A stretch of DNA of 64,000 bases from Mytilus edulis (GCF_963676685.1 NC_092355.1:74739176-74803175); one strand, 5' to 3'. Shown: positions 1 to 13,080, counted from the first letter of the stretch. Numbers and translations are program-made. The notes: a model not told the origin generated them from the letters alone.

Positions 1-116
1 AATATTTCATAACTTCTGTCATCTATATTCCAATATTTCAATAATAGTATCTTCATGAAGAAAGCAACAATAAATAAAAATCACAGTAGAGAGTGCCAAA
101 ACATCTTTGATATAAA

Positions 117-284
117 ATAAGATGTGATATAATGGCCAATGACACAACAAGTCATCACAGACCAAATGTTTTAGATGTTAACAATTAAAGGTCGCTATAC
201 GGTTCAAAATTGAACAGACCCAAACTACACAGCTAGTTATGAAAGGCTCCGAGACATACCAAAATGTAAAACGATTCGAATGGA
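117..284 (+). repeat. family B-like fragment leading into family C
   Basis: gatataatggccaatgacac, ggtcgctatacggttcaa and gaaaggctccgagacat follow the family B order but are diverged. Confidence 0.65.
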
Positions 285-611
285 TTAATAAAATTGAAAA
301 TGGAAATGTGGAATGTGTCAAAGAGACAACAACCCGACCACAGAAAAAACAACAGCAGAAGGTCACCAACAGGTCTTCAATGTAGCGAGAAATTCCCGCA
401 CCCGGAGGCGTCCTTCAGCTGGCCCCTAAACAAATATATACTAGTTCAGTGATAATGAACGCCATACTAATTTCCAAATTGTACACAAGAAACTAAAATT
501 AAAAAAATACAAGACTAACAATGGCCAGAGGCTCCTGACTTGGAACAGGCGCAAAAATGCGGCGGGGTTAAACATGTTTATGAGATCTCAACCCTCCCCC
601 TATACCTCTAT
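285..611 (+). repeat. family C repeat copy 1
   Basis: Nearly identical to 14630-14948 (aacaacccgacca, gcacccggaggcgtcctt, ggctcctgacttgg, gcaaaaatgcggcggggtta). Confidence 0.9.
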
Positions 612-880
612 ATTCCAATATTTCAATAATAGCCATGCAATGATTTGATGTAATTATGAAACTACAAACTAACAAACAAAAATACAGCTTTATGGAAAGA
701 TTTATGTGAAAAAAGAAGCATGGGTATACCGTATATATACTAACACAAAACAAAAGACAGAAACGGGTCACTATTAGGGCATTAGAGAAATATCAACACA
801 AATAAAACTCAGTTTCGTGCTCACGTTGTTAAGGTATGAACGACATCAGTTATTAAACCAGATGCTCCGCAGGGTGCAGC

Positions 881-1818
881 TTTATACGACCGCAGAGGTC
901 GAACCCTGAACAGCTGGGGCAAGTATGGACACAACATTTAAGATTAATACAGCTCTGAATTTGGATTGTGATTAAATAGTTGACACAACATAGGTTTCTG
1001 ACACACATTGAATGTGGTCTAAGAACTTAAACTTAAAAACTTTAACATTTTCAATTGGACATTTACCCATTATGGTCCAATATCCAAAATCTAAATACAT
1101 GGTTAGATTCAGCATATCATAGAACCCCAAGAATTAAATTTTTGTTGGGATCAAACAAAGTTTTATTTTGGACCACGATTTGGACCAACTTGAAAACTGG
1201 ACCCATAATAAAAAAATCTAAGTACATGTTTAAATTCATCATATCAAAGAACCCCAATAATTTAATTTTTGTTAAAATCAAACTAAGTTTAATTTTGGAC
1301 CCTTTGGACCTTAATGTAGACTAATTTGAAAACAGGACCAAATATTAAGAATCAAAATACACTGTTAGATTCGACATATCAAACAAACCCAATGATTCAT
1401 TTTTTGATGAAATCAAACAAAGTTTAATTTTGGCCCCTTTTGGCCCCTAATTCCTAAACTGTTGGGACCAAAACTTCCAAAATCAATCCCAAACTTCCTT
1501 TTGTGGTCATAAACCTTGTGTTAAAATTTCATAGATTTCTATTTACTGATACTAAAGTAATTGTGCCAACACCAAGAAAAATGCTTATTTGGGATTTTTT
1601 GTTTGGCCCCTAATTCCTAAACTGTTGGGACCAAAACTCCCAAAATCAATCTCAACCTTCCTTTTATGGTCATAAACCTTGTGTTTAATATATTTCATAT
1701 ATTTCTATTCACTTATACTTAAGTTAGAGTGCGAAAACCAAATGTCTTCGGACGACGACGACGCCAACGTCATACCAATATACGACAAGAAAGTTTTTCA
1801 ATGTTTGCGGTCGTATAA
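881..1818. mobile_element. 0.94-kb element with 14-bp perfect terminal inverted repeats
   Basis: tttatacgaccgca (881-894) is exactly inverted at 1805-1818. The interior is a chain of related modules (ggaccaaa, cccctaattcctaaactgtt twice, caaaatcaatc), typical of a dispersed bivalve repeat. A short GAC run lies at about 1752-1766. Confidence 0.8.
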
Positions 1819-3520
1819 AAAGCGACAATTTGAAACGTTGAAGGTTCCATGATTGATTGTTATTTGATATCGTCCAGCTGCAAGTACTTTATAATTGTCC
1901 AGTTAGAGAACGATTAAACAATTTTAGAAAGCAATAGCACTGTGGGTCCTATAATGGGGCTTGTCCGGGATGAAGGGTGGGAAATTTAGACTTGGCGATT
2001 AAGATATATTGAATAAGGACATGCATTCAGTTTTACAACGGGCCGTCTGAGGACCAAACACAGATTTATTGCGATGAATCTCTTATACAACATTTGGAAT
2101 CGAATGTTACAACCAAATGTTGATCGGCCGTGTTTGCATCCTTAGGGTTTGAAGAAAAAAACCCACTAAAATGATTTGAATACGCTTAAAAGAATACAAA
2201 TTATATCTTGATAAGGACATTTCAGCCATGTCCTTGAAATATCTGGAAATATATGTTTAACGATGCCGATACATGGGCAATAAAGAACGTAAAAACGATA
2301 TGATGACATACAAATTCATTAAACGAACGAATAATTAAAAATCTCTATTAGTCCGGCCTTCCATTTGCGCATGCGCAAATCTCTAATATCAATAAAAGTG
2401 TCATGTGGCGCTGAATGTGTCCCTGATGAGGTGTCGGATGACAAACTCGCGTATGCAATGAACGTTTTGAGAATTGCAGATCGTGATTTATATTTAAAGA
2501 TGTCATAAAGAAAACTAGAGAAAATGTGATGGCTTTAAAACATTTTTTTTATTTATTACTGACTCCAGAACAATAGCATATATATAGTATACAGATAAAC
2601 TGAGAGGAATGAAGCCTTGCATTTTTACAGAAATTGCAGTAACTTACACTTTCACATAGTTTATCTGATAAACAGTTACATTGCCGTTCCCTCTTATAAA
2701 AGGACGTTGACGGACGTTGACCTAAGGAATTTTTTTAAATAGTAATTAATACAAACCTTTAATGTGAATTAGTGCACACATCAAAATGATTGATGTATTG
2801 CATCTATAACTAGCATCAGTGGAAAAACCACATTTGAATGAATAAAGTTAAAATGGTTTGACAAATAGCTGATGTGTTTACGGCAGCTACTTTGTTTTTA
2901 TCCGCATCAAAAATAATACGGATTAGTTTCAGATACTTGTGATATAATCAAGCAAGTGATAATATCAACCTATCGATATATGTAATCTATATATCATACA
3001 GAGCATGTGATATTCTCATCACTACCACTCATTACATCTATAGTTAGTGGCCCCGATGTCTTCATATCTACCTTTTCAAACGCATTTAAGTAACATAAAT
3101 ATAGATATATTTATATATTTGTTTGGCGGTTTAATTGATCCTGTGGTATATTTTTTGTGGCGTTATCAACCATGTAATTACACAGTCATGATATTCTATG
3201 CATCAATTTCCCTCTTAATGTACAAAAATTGTTACTTGTTATTGACCTTCAAGATAAAACCGCAACCTTGAGAACTGTGGAATTTTGCGAAAGACTGTAA
3301 TTATTTATGGTTCTGCTTTTAACATTAACAACGATAATAATCATTTCATCATAAAATTCGAAACAATTCCGTCAACACGTACCGTTCTACATTTTTCAAC
3401 TATTTTAAATAAAACAACATATCATACATACAAAGAAAAAATATATTTAATTCTAGGTATTTATTTAGCCCACATTCTATTTCCTGCTACTATGTCCTCC
3501 TCAAATTTTTAGTTCGTAAT
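1819..3520. other. no gene seen
   Basis: AT-rich sequence with the NRF-1-like palindrome and a cggacgttgac doublet at about 2703-2721. The open frames at 3047 and 3285 have no recognisable content. Confidence 0.6.
2360..2380. promoter_or_regulatory. perfect palindromic NRF-1-type site
   Basis: atttgcgcatgcgcaaat (2363-2380) is a perfect palindrome whose core tgcgcatgcgca fits the NRF-1 consensus YGCGCAYGCGCR. Such sites usually sit in CpG-rich promoters. No gene start is visible within this window near it. Confidence 0.35.
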
Positions 3521-3521
3521 A

Positions 3522-3523
<2 letters not shown>

Positions 3524-3555
<32 letters not shown>
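3524..3555 (+). repeat. poly(A) run, 32 bases
   Basis: An uninterrupted A run just before a family A copy. It may be the tail of a retroposed sequence on its left, though nothing coding is recognisable there. Confidence 0.9.
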
Positions 3556-3557
<2 letters not shown>

Positions 3558-3616
3558 AGTGGAATAATTGTTAAAAGAGACAATTCTGCACAAAAGACAA
3601 AATCACACATAAATTA

Positions 3617-3830
3617 ACTGCCAAAAGAGGGACGAAAGATACTAAAGGGACAGTCAAATTCATAAATCAAAAATAAACTGAAAAAGCCATGGCTAAACAT
3701 GAAAAAGACAAACAGACAAACAATAGTACACATGACAACTAAAGAATACACAACACGAGCCCCATAAATATGACACCGTACAGCCTTCAACAATAAGGAA
3801 AGCCCATTTGGCATGGTCAATAAATTTCAC
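3617..3830 (+). repeat. chimeric repeat: family A then family B
   Basis: gagggacgaaagatac through acacgagccccataaa is family A. From about 3766 tgacaccgtacagccttcaa and gaaagccc are family B. Two repeats are joined without a gap. Confidence 0.8.
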
Positions 3831-4795
3831 TTTTTAGCTCACCTGTCCCAAAGGCATAGTAGTAATTATATAATATGTATTGTATTGTATATATATACTT
3901 TATTTATCCAACACAATCATAATTAATAGATAACTGATCGAGCAGAACACAGCAGGTTAGTTTATCAGTGATTCCAATGCATTTATGATGAAACACAAAT
4001 GTTTACAAATATCTCATTATTTCAATTTGAGAAATAAAATCATTAAAGATACTATTTTAAATTGTGAAAACGATTAATGCATAGTTTCACTGAAGGTGGT
4101 CTTTATTAATACATAATAATTAAACGCAACGATTATTATCAGCAAAAGCAATAGTGCATTGATAATGTGTTTCTAATTCCTATCGAAATACAAATCAAAT
4201 TTGAAAAAAAAATCAAATCGAAAGATTAAAGGGTTCATTAATTACGTCAATTTTATATTAAAGTTATGTGCCCACCAGAATACGGGGAAAGTAAATGTAA
4301 ACACCGAAACGTCTGAGATTCTTAAGTGAGAGGAATACGTTGATAATGTAAAAGTTGTAAATATCAGCGGCATACTGAGATCTGCAATATAACAATTTTT
4401 AATTGTCTGATAAATTATAAAGCCGAATTGGTAATGCATCTGGTCACGTGTCAGTTCATAAAGCAATGAATGATGATTGGTTGCAAGGTCAAGGAGGGTG
4501 TTTTCCTCTTCCCTTACTATGGTTTTCTATTGGATAACTAATATCTGATTAGTTTGTGAGTTAATGCAGGCTTGCTAAAGAGTCAAGATTACATCAATTT
4601 ATGAATTACATGCTTTCTTTTTTTGATTTCCTTTAGTCTGTAAGCATGGCCAAAGAGAGCAAAAAAAGACAAAAAAAAAAGGCTATCATGAAAAAGAAAA
4701 AAAGAAAGATAAGGATTCACTCTCTCAAAAGGAATAAATCAATTGAAAAGGCACATGAATATGTTCAAATATTCACGACTGAAAAAAAATAGACG
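3831..4795. other. no gene seen; lysine-rich frame at the end
   Basis: Only a 49-codon lysine-rich frame (4646-4792) stands out. It may belong with the reverse transcriptase remnant downstream or be an A-rich accident. Confidence 0.5.
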
Positions 4796-5310
4796 ATGAA
4801 ATTTTGTTACTCAGCAAAGGATATATCATCTCCCTCGACGAAATTTGCAAAACTTAGTATTAATTCAGATTACAATACATTTGCTAGACATGTAAATATA
4901 AATTTTGACAAGGGTGATATTTTAAAACGTCATCCCTTTTTAACAAATTACGCATTTGAACCGGAACTTGTAAACAATGCAATTTAGACATTTATATTCA
5001 AAACTAATATTGAGATACATAGTTTAACATTACAAAAAGCACGCGATTATCTCACTATGCTTGAAAGAAAAGGAATGTATTCCCTGAAACGAAACAAAAA
5101 CAATTATTCGAAAAGCAGATAAAATAATACCACAGTGATTAAAACAGAATATATAAATGAAAGACTGAGGCAACTGCGTAGTTACACTCTCTTCATAGAA
5201 ATTACAAAATAATATATTAGAGACAAACCAGAAATCAACTATTTTATCTTTGAAATGCAGAGAAAAGGGGTCATGTATGAAAACACATTTACATATTTGT
5301 CTGCATAAAT
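4796..5310 (+). pseudogene. decayed Penelope-like reverse transcriptase, N-terminal fragment
   Basis: An open stretch (4796-4984) and its continuation past one stop read FARHVNINFDKGDILKRH, then SLTLQKARDYLTMLERKGMY and SLKRNK. Two frameshifts later come IRKADK, NTTVIKTEYINERLRQL and EMQRKGVMYENTFTYL. The order ADK(G), VI.DxxYxxExxRQL, G(V/I)..xTxxYL fits the region just before the RT palm of Penelope-like elements. The catalytic palm and GIY-YIG domain are absent. A lysine-rich 49-codon frame just upstream (4646-4792) may be part of the same remnant. Assignment is from memory. Confidence 0.45.
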
Positions 5311-5527
5311 TGTACAAACTGGATCCTGAACTAATAGAAAAGGTGCAACAGAATACTACGAGGTATGAAAATGTCAGAATTCAAGGGGGCCACTTGTTTC
5401 ATTAGCTGGTACTATCTTAGAGGGAAGTATTTGGAGAAATTCATGCATCCAGCAGTGGTACAACAAGAAACACATTTAAGGGACATACATATTATTGAGA
5501 AATTGCAGGTACACATTTTTGTTCTTC

Positions 5528-5622
5528 CTTGGCTGGGATTTTAACCCCTGCTACTGAGATATCGTGACACCAAATCGCATTGCAATATGCTCAGCGCTCT
5601 ATACCACTCGACCTATTAGCCT
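5528..5622 (-). repeat. tRNA-like (leucine/serine type) sequence, SINE head or pseudo-tRNA
   Basis: The reverse complement reads aggtcgagtggtatagagcg (A-box-like D arm) and later aggggttaaaatccc (T arm with decayed B box). The gap suits a long variable arm. There is no intact cloverleaf, so this is not a working tRNA gene. Confidence 0.5.
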
Positions 5623-5999
5623 CTACAGTATGTGGCCAGATGCTACATTTCCTCGTCAGTTTTTGTCTAGCTTCGAAACACAGTAAATGACATATCCATG
5701 TATATCATTTTAGTTACATGGTGTGTTAGTGACCTAATATACGGTATATACGGGGGTCAGTAAATTCCATATGGAGTGAGAGCGATTAGGTCACTAGTCC
5801 ACTGTGTAACGAACTTATCTTATGGACTATCTTTAGGTGTAGTATATATTAAGTCGTCCTTACTTAGTATTAGGAACCTACCATTTTCTATTCAAAAAAC
5901 AAACGCCAACAATAACAACTGGTTAGCTTAACATTTGTTTTATGAATTTAATCATTACATCTATCATTTTTTTTCGTCTGTTGATTTAACGGACGCCAT

Positions 6000-6330
6000 C
6001 ACGAATTGGTTGACCGTTATTGAATAACCGTTTCACAGATGAATGTGACTAACTGAATTAGACTATTTAGTGGATTTGTAATTACATGAGCAACACGACG
6101 GATGCCATATGCGGAGACGGATCTGCTTACCATTCCAGATCAACTGAGATCTCCAATAGTTTTTAGTGGGGTTCGTGTTGCTCTGTTTTACGTTTTCTAT
6201 GTTGTGTCCTGTATGCTAAAATGATTGTTTGTCTGTTTTGCTTTGTCTTTTCTTTTATCTATGACATTGTCAGTTTGTTTTCGATCTTTGAGTTTGACTG
6301 TCCCTCTGGTATCTTTCGACACTCTTTAAA
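6000..6330 (-). repeat. family A repeat copy
   Basis: gagcaacacgacggatgcc, agtggggttcgtgttgctc and gagtttgactgtccctc are the reverse of family A. It extends further than most copies, through ggttgaccgttattgaataac. Confidence 0.85.
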
Positions 6331-9300
6331 AACCTTTTATATTTCTTTTTTTTTCGTTTTGAAATGGAAGTAAGTCTTTAATACCAACAATAACAACTTC
6401 TTAGCTACAAATATCTTTTATGAACTTCTTTTAATGTTATTTCATCAATTCCTTCGTCTGTTAAAACTATCATACTTTTTTTGCTTTAAAATGGAAGTAA
6501 CTCTTAACTAATCCCATATGGTAACTAAAACCCTATTTGGTAAATAACCCCATATTTTTTAAAGACACCTTATATCAAATATATATAGTCAACATGTGTA
6601 GTCCTGTAACCAATCATATCCCTATAAATCTATAGGAGGTAAAATACATATATATGTATATTTGATATGTCTTTAACTCTTTCTTATATAAATTTTTGAT
6701 CAAATCTAAAGATTTCGGAACGACTCGAAAGATCAGAGAGGACACCAGAACGGTGAAAGGTCTTCGTAATTCCGGAAACATTAATTATAAAACCGAACTT
6801 GATTAATGATTATGTAAACAAATATCTAGAAAAAAAATATTCTCTCAAAATACTAGTAGAAAAATACAATCGATTTCTCAAATGTTATTGTACGAGAAAA
6901 AAACAGACAGAAAAATTTGTTATGCATATAATGATAATAATGATAATAATAAAAACATGAGGGTTTTCCGTTTTACCACTAATAAGATTTACCGATAGCG
7001 TCAAAGAATAACACAACAAAATTATGCAATTGTGAATAAAAATGGAAACGTTATATGATTTGAACAGTGAGATTCAACATTTGAAATATAACTCATGCAA
7101 AGATTTAAATTATAATAATCATGATAATACGATAAGGTCTTATCAATACATGAATTGTTACAAAAATAGATCAATGTAAAACAGATTATTAAATTCCTGC
7201 TATATCCTAATTATACTTATGATAATATTGAGTTGTCTCCCTTACAATTCTTTCAAGACATCAGTTGTTATCTCCCATGTCTAAATTGTCAAGGCGAGTC
7301 TAAGAGAGATAACTCAAATTTGTCACAAGATGTAAGTATAATTATGCTATTTCATAATATTATGCAATTTCCTATTTGCCTCGACTGTATAAGTAGATAC
7401 AATCGTGAAATGAGTGTGCGTCTTTTGCCAAAAGCAATTCACTTTAACATTTCTTTTTACAATTGAACACACTATATTTTGGTAGCATTCTTTACAGTGA
7501 CTTTTAATTTATGAACACTTTGAATAGTTATATGAATATATATAGGCATTGGCATCGATAGATTCTGCCAGATTTGCAACTTGCATAATTAACTAATTAA
7601 AAATTATAGTAATTAAATTGTAAAGGTCACGCTTGGTACCCAAAGAACTACAGCTTCAATAGATAAACCTCTAAATTGAAGTTCAACCTGCATACTAGGT
7701 ATCACAACATCGTGAACGGAAGAGTTGTACGTAAAAAAAAAGATGTTGTATGATAGCCAATGGGACGAATACTTATATCCGCCAGGTACCAAAGCATGAT
7801 GCAAGTTAAAGATTGAAAATCAGAAATGTGCCTTGATATATTCATAGACACAGAGGCTTGTCACTTTTTTTGTTTTATCTTTTTATTGGAAAATATTCTT
7901 TAATATATCAACTTATTTAAAGTTTTAAACATTTATCAATGCGATTTAACTATAACGATAGTTTATGTATTTTGCCCCTCTTTCCTTTTTCCCCGCCTGT
8001 ATGGAAAGCAAGTACAATGATATATGTTTCCACTGTTAAAGGACAAATAAGACATGTAGTTATTTTAAGACTTTGCGTAAAATATGTCTAAGAAAGAAGT
8101 GCAAGATATTGCTTTGTTCAAACACGAATCATATACATTTCCGCTAAAACTATAAGTCTAGACTTCGTCTTGTTGTACAGGGTACAATTGCCTTATATCT
8201 TTTAAAGATATGTTTTCCATGTTTTTTTTGTAAGATAGGTTTTTGTACCTTCTGTTTGAGTAAGTTACATGTACTTGTATTATGACTGTCATTTGTTTTT
8301 TGTGTTGTGTGTACAGTTTATGTTCTGTAGACCTGTAAGTTTTTGAGATGCTGATCCAAGCCTAAAAGATGTTTTATATACTTTTCTTTTGTTTGAAATT
8401 TGCCAGAGAGAGATTCAAAAGATTGAAGAGTAATTGTTATATGTATTTGTCGTTTACAAATCTTCTTGAATTATGTTAAAACAAAATGACTTTGTCACAT
8501 CGATTCTTGTTTCAATGTTATTTCAATTAAAAAGTATGCAAAGTATGTTAAATGTAATTATTGCAGAAAAAATAAAAAATAAAAAAAATAAAAACTTATT
8601 TGATCATGACAGAAAAAATACGATTCCTGTCAAAGTACATATGGGAGCTGTAAAATTTTAGGATGGAATAGGCGATAAATGAGATATCGAATGACTGATA
8701 GTTCGATAATTTATTTTAGTTTTGCGTATTCAAAAACAACACAATCAAATGACAACGGGAGCATTGTTTTAAGACAATGTATGATGTTATTAATCATAAA
8801 GAAATGATAATTGTTTGTGCCTTATATTGATGGATATTGATACTAGCGGTGGTCTTCTATTGATCTTTTCGGACCAGATCTTTCTGTAAAAGGTGATAAT
8901 TGTCACATTTAACTGCTGATAAACCCCGTTGATCGGAGGAAGGGCGACATCTCGTGGATGGAATGATATTATCTATCGATTTTGTTTCATTTCATTGGTA
9001 AATTGTGTGTCAATTATGACACGTGACTCACTGGTTCTTTGTTTGTAGTGTTTAACTTTCATTCTCACACAAAGAAAGTTTTTGTAGAGAGAGCTTCATG
9101 AAGCACACGGAGTTCAACATCTCGTGACTGGACTTAACGGATAAGGAAAACTAATATTACAAAACTGAAATATTCGTCAATAGATTTAACGTTTAAGTGT
9201 GTGTGCAAACTAGCCGATTCTTAAAAAACATTCTCTCAAGATGTGTTTTGTGTCAAATATTATGTGACAACTAATCTACCGATGAAGGAATATTTCTATT

Positions 9301-9440
9301 TCAGAAACTTGGACTTTTTATAAAAACTTGATAAATCGATCGATAACCTTCCGAATGGTACCGATTTAAATTTAAAATGAGGCCGCATACCTAAAATTGT
9401 TCAGGCTTAATTTGTATATATGTATTATAACTACCAGTAA
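6331..9440. other. no gene seen
   Basis: Low-complexity AT-rich DNA with one small palindromic element (7228-7317). Frames at 7233, 7613 and 8473 are short and compositionally random. Confidence 0.6.
7228..7317. mobile_element. small palindromic element with gagttatctcccttt-type ends
   Basis: ttgagttgtctccctta (7228-7244) is inverted as taagagagataactcaa (7301-7317), 2 mismatches in 17. This end sequence is common in bivalve MITEs as I recall. Confidence 0.55.
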
Positions 9441-9580
9441 CCAGAGACATATATATATATATATATATATATACATAAAGTACAACTCGTCTTAAACATC
9501 AACCCAACAATGTTAGATCTGTAAATTTGCTTTCGCAATTTCAGACGTATTTATATATATATATAGTATATATGTCTCTG
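9441..9580. mobile_element. MITE-like inverted repeat with (AT)n ends
   Basis: cagagacatatata at 9442 is inverted as tatatatgtctctg at 9580. The left arm runs into an (AT)n microsatellite at 9448-9474. Confidence 0.6.
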
Positions 9581-10027
9581 CAGTGACATATATAATACAT
9601 ATTGTAGTATATGTCTCTTTAAAAAAAATTATATGTTTTATAAACAGAGTGATTTATGACTCGTGCAATTCCAGAAGTTTCAAAGCGATACTCGAAGGAA
9701 ACGATCGTTTTATGCGAATGAACCATCATAACTTATCGAGAAACAAGATTTTGATGGATAAAGAAATTTACGCAGTACACCAAACAGAGCTCGAGAAGAG
9801 ATCAATAACCGATTATGTAGAACCGACTTTTTTTATTTTTTTTTTATTAAAACGAAATTATTAAAATACATGTATAATAAATGATATTACCAATATGCCA
9901 AAACCAATCCCAAAGCAGCTATATTTATCATATCATAGCTTGACTACTAAAGCTATGGAAATATTTGTCAATATATTCTGCACCTTTCAAATATAGTAGC
10001 AAATTAAAAGCAAATATATCTATTTAC

Positions 10028-10285
10028 CATACATTTCTAGCTGTCTGAAATATCTTTCTTTATCATTTCTTTGCATATGTATTCAAAGTTACATATGCCC
10101 AATATATTTACACATACATTTCTAGCTGTCTGAAATATCTTTCTTTATCATTTCTTTGCATATGTATTTAAAGTTACATATGCCCAATATATTTACACAT
10201 ACATTTCTAGCTGTCTGAAATATCTTTCTTTATCATTTCTTTGCATATGTATTTAAAGTTACATATGCCTAATATATTTACACAT
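10028..10285 (+). repeat. tandem repeat, 3 copies of 85 bp
   Basis: catacatttctagctgtctg starts at 10028, 10113 and 10198; copies are almost identical and directly adjacent. Confidence 0.95.
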
Positions 10286-10954
10286 GTCATTGATATTATC
10301 ATTTGACCACATTTCTCAGTTAAACAAATTGTCTGCAAATCCATGTATTTACCATACATTTCGAAATATGATCAAAGGCTTTTGATATGTTCTGATTTGA
10401 CATACATTTCAGCCGACAATAAAGACTAACAAAATTATTCCTTTACAATACATTTGACAGGTCTCTGTAGATTAAAGGAAATGATGCTTTACACCCCCCT
10501 ATAAAGTTCTCGTTTTGAATTGGTTTACATACCAGGAAAATGTAGATGCACCTTACACTTTATAACCCATATAAAATCATTTGAATGATGATGCTTTGCT
10601 ACCTAGACAAAGAAACACATTTGCGGATAAATTTACATCATAGAAAAATACATGACAAAGGTTTCCATTTGCAGAGGTATACAAATACATAAGTTTGCAA
10701 AAGTTTTGCGACGGTCATAAATATATATAAATTCTTAACTGCAAAATGGTTTGATTAGGTGTTAATTTATTTTATAAACCGCGGTCTCTCATAACCGCCC
10801 ATAGGAGGGTATAGCACAAGAAATATTAATATTTACAACATGTAAAGACAAGATAAACTAAATGCAGCGGTTTATAAATATATGTAAATGTCGGTCTCTG
10901 AATACATTTACATAACATTTGCATACCTCTTCAAATCCGGGATTTCGTGTAGTG

Positions 10955-11266
10955 AGAATACATGCTGTGTACAGTTAAGCACGTGTTTCAATGTTTACAG
11001 TAAAACGACTATCGTAGATAACCTGCAGGGATCTCCATGGATGAAAATTGAACGATGGAGGAACTTTCACCATCATCAAGGATTTATTCCTAGGCACTGT
11101 AATGCCTGACAACATTTCCAGATGTACGGCTGAATCATGACTCCAGAATACATGCTGTGTACAGTTAAGCACGTGTTTCAATGTTTACAGTAAAACGACT
11201 ATCGTAGATAACCTGCAGGGATCTCCATGGATGAAAATTGAACGATGGAGGAACTTTCACCATCAT
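10955..11266 (+). repeat. 122-bp direct duplication, offset 190 bp
   Basis: 10955-11076 and 11145-11266 are identical by eye (agaatacatgctgtgtac to ctttcaccatcat), separated by 68 unique bases. The overlapping short frames on both strands are a by-product. Confidence 0.95.
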
Positions 11267-12336
11267 AAACCGTATCTACGCCGTACAGTGTAGCGCGATT
11301 GAAAGTATTTCATCCCTTCACATAAGGATAGTTTAACATGCTAATTCATTGCTTCTTTAAATTATATTTATTTGAATTTTCATTATAAATTCTATATAGA
11401 AGTATATATATTTTCAATAATTGCCGTTTGTAACCCTTCAAAGGCCAAGCCCTCATGCCCCCTCCCTTTCCCTTAGTCGAGAATGACCAATAGCTATCAC
11501 GAAGTTCCCCATGTAGGTTTCTTGCTATTTTTGGTAATTGTTATGGGGGTTAAAAATCATGTGGAGCTTATTATTCACGGACACTGTCAATTTAAGAAGT
11601 CATGCACCCATTACCGGTATGGCTGGTTTGCAGCAACGACAAAACGAGTCGTACGGGTTATGTAAATGGTTAAAAAGATTTGTAAAGCAAACGTTGTCAA
11701 ATGAAAATGTTTTGAATGACTGTATCTAGCAAATCGATGCTATGCAACATGCATCTTTCGAGTCTGAATAGAAACCGAAAACGCGGATGTATCAATTTGA
11801 TTGTAAACTACGAAATGAATTCGGAATTACGCTACGATATTTCTTTACAGGAAATATTAAAAGTTTTTACTTTTTAACTTTTAAAGTAATTTTATATTAT
11901 CGTTACAATACAGCAGTACTCGAGTTATTTGCGATGAAATGATAATTGCTGTTTTACGTCTTATTTTGTAGTTCTTAAAAAGGGGGATGCTGATTTCTTA
12001 AGTCAAAATAAAAGCACGTGGTCGCCTTTTTAAAGTTTGTAACTGGATTATTAATTTATTTATTTAATCTGAATTATCATAAGCATTTGCGGAAACTTAG
12101 TTAAATAATTCGACAAATGAATCGTCTATCTTCATATAATATTCTCCTGTCTGGTTTGTTGATCTACCTGAACAAGCTCAGGTACAAGTGATTAGCAATC
12201 TTAATCCGGATATCCCTTAGGCATTTGAACTGTATTGGATTATACTATAAAAAAAAAGCCTGAGGGTTATGCAATTATATGTATTTATTTATAATTGCTA
12301 AAAAAATGACTTCAGGCTATAAAAACGATCACAGTT

Positions 12337-12424
12337 TTGAACGATGGCGGAAGACAATTGAACGATGGCGCGAGTCATTTGACGATGGCGCAAGACATTT
12401 GAACGATGGCGGGGCGCCATCGTT
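12337..12424 (+). repeat. short tandem (about 20 bp, 4 copies) ending in a hairpin
   Basis: ttgaacgatggcg recurs near 12337, 12358, 12378 and 12398. The last copy pairs with cgccatcgtt across a 3-base loop (10-bp perfect stem). Confidence 0.85.
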
Positions 12425-12814
12425 AAACAGGTCATGGAGATTCCTGAACCTGGATCTGTATTCCCGATTGCGTAATAGAAACAACTGTTGCGTTCTTATT
12501 TTCGTTTTGATCCGATTGCCGTTGCAGTACATTTGTACGCTGATCATAATACAGTCTGTTTTCATTTACGACAGTTTAATTTCTGTGTTAAACCTGCTGA
12601 ATCTATTTGTTGGTGTGTTCGTGTGTGTAATATGTGTAGTTTTTAAACTATAATCAATGTATCGATACTTTTATTAGTAATACGATCAGTAGAAAAAAGG
12701 TTCTGAAAAATAATCAGGTGTTGCTTAACTTATGGCGAGATGTATATATAATTGCCTGTTTTTTATTCAAAGGCGATATATGTGGTTTACTATTGCTCAT
12801 TTATTACTCAATAT

Positions 12815-13080
12815 TTATCAAAGGTACCAGGATTATAATTTAGTACGCCAGACGCGCATTTCGTCTACATACATTGTAAGACTCATTAGTGACGCTCATA
12901 TCAAAATATTTTTAAAGTCAAACAAGTACAACGTTGAAGAGCATTGAGGATCCAAAATTCCAAAAAGTTGTGCTTAATACCTCTTAGGTAATTTATTCCT
13001 TGGATAAGAAAATCCTTAGTTTTTCGAAAAAATAAAAGTTTGGTAAACAGGAAATTTATAAAAATATTTGTCATAAGTAT
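12815..13080 (+). repeat. family E SINE-like copy
   Basis: tcaaaggtaccaggattata, acgccagacgcgcatttcg, gttgaagagcattgaggat and aagaaaatccttag. The frames at 12732 and 12901 are this repeat. Confidence 0.9.

Noticed and set aside
5030..5317. 95-codon minus-strand frame
   Set aside because: It is antisense to the reverse transcriptase remnant, which has family-like motifs on the plus strand.
10028..10285. CRISPR-like direct repeats
   Set aside because: Units are contiguous 85-bp tandem copies without unique spacers, and the DNA is animal nuclear.
12279..12653. 124-codon open frame as a gene
   Set aside because: It runs through the short tandem repeat, then a hydrophobic AT-rich stretch; no domain, and the minus strand is equally open.
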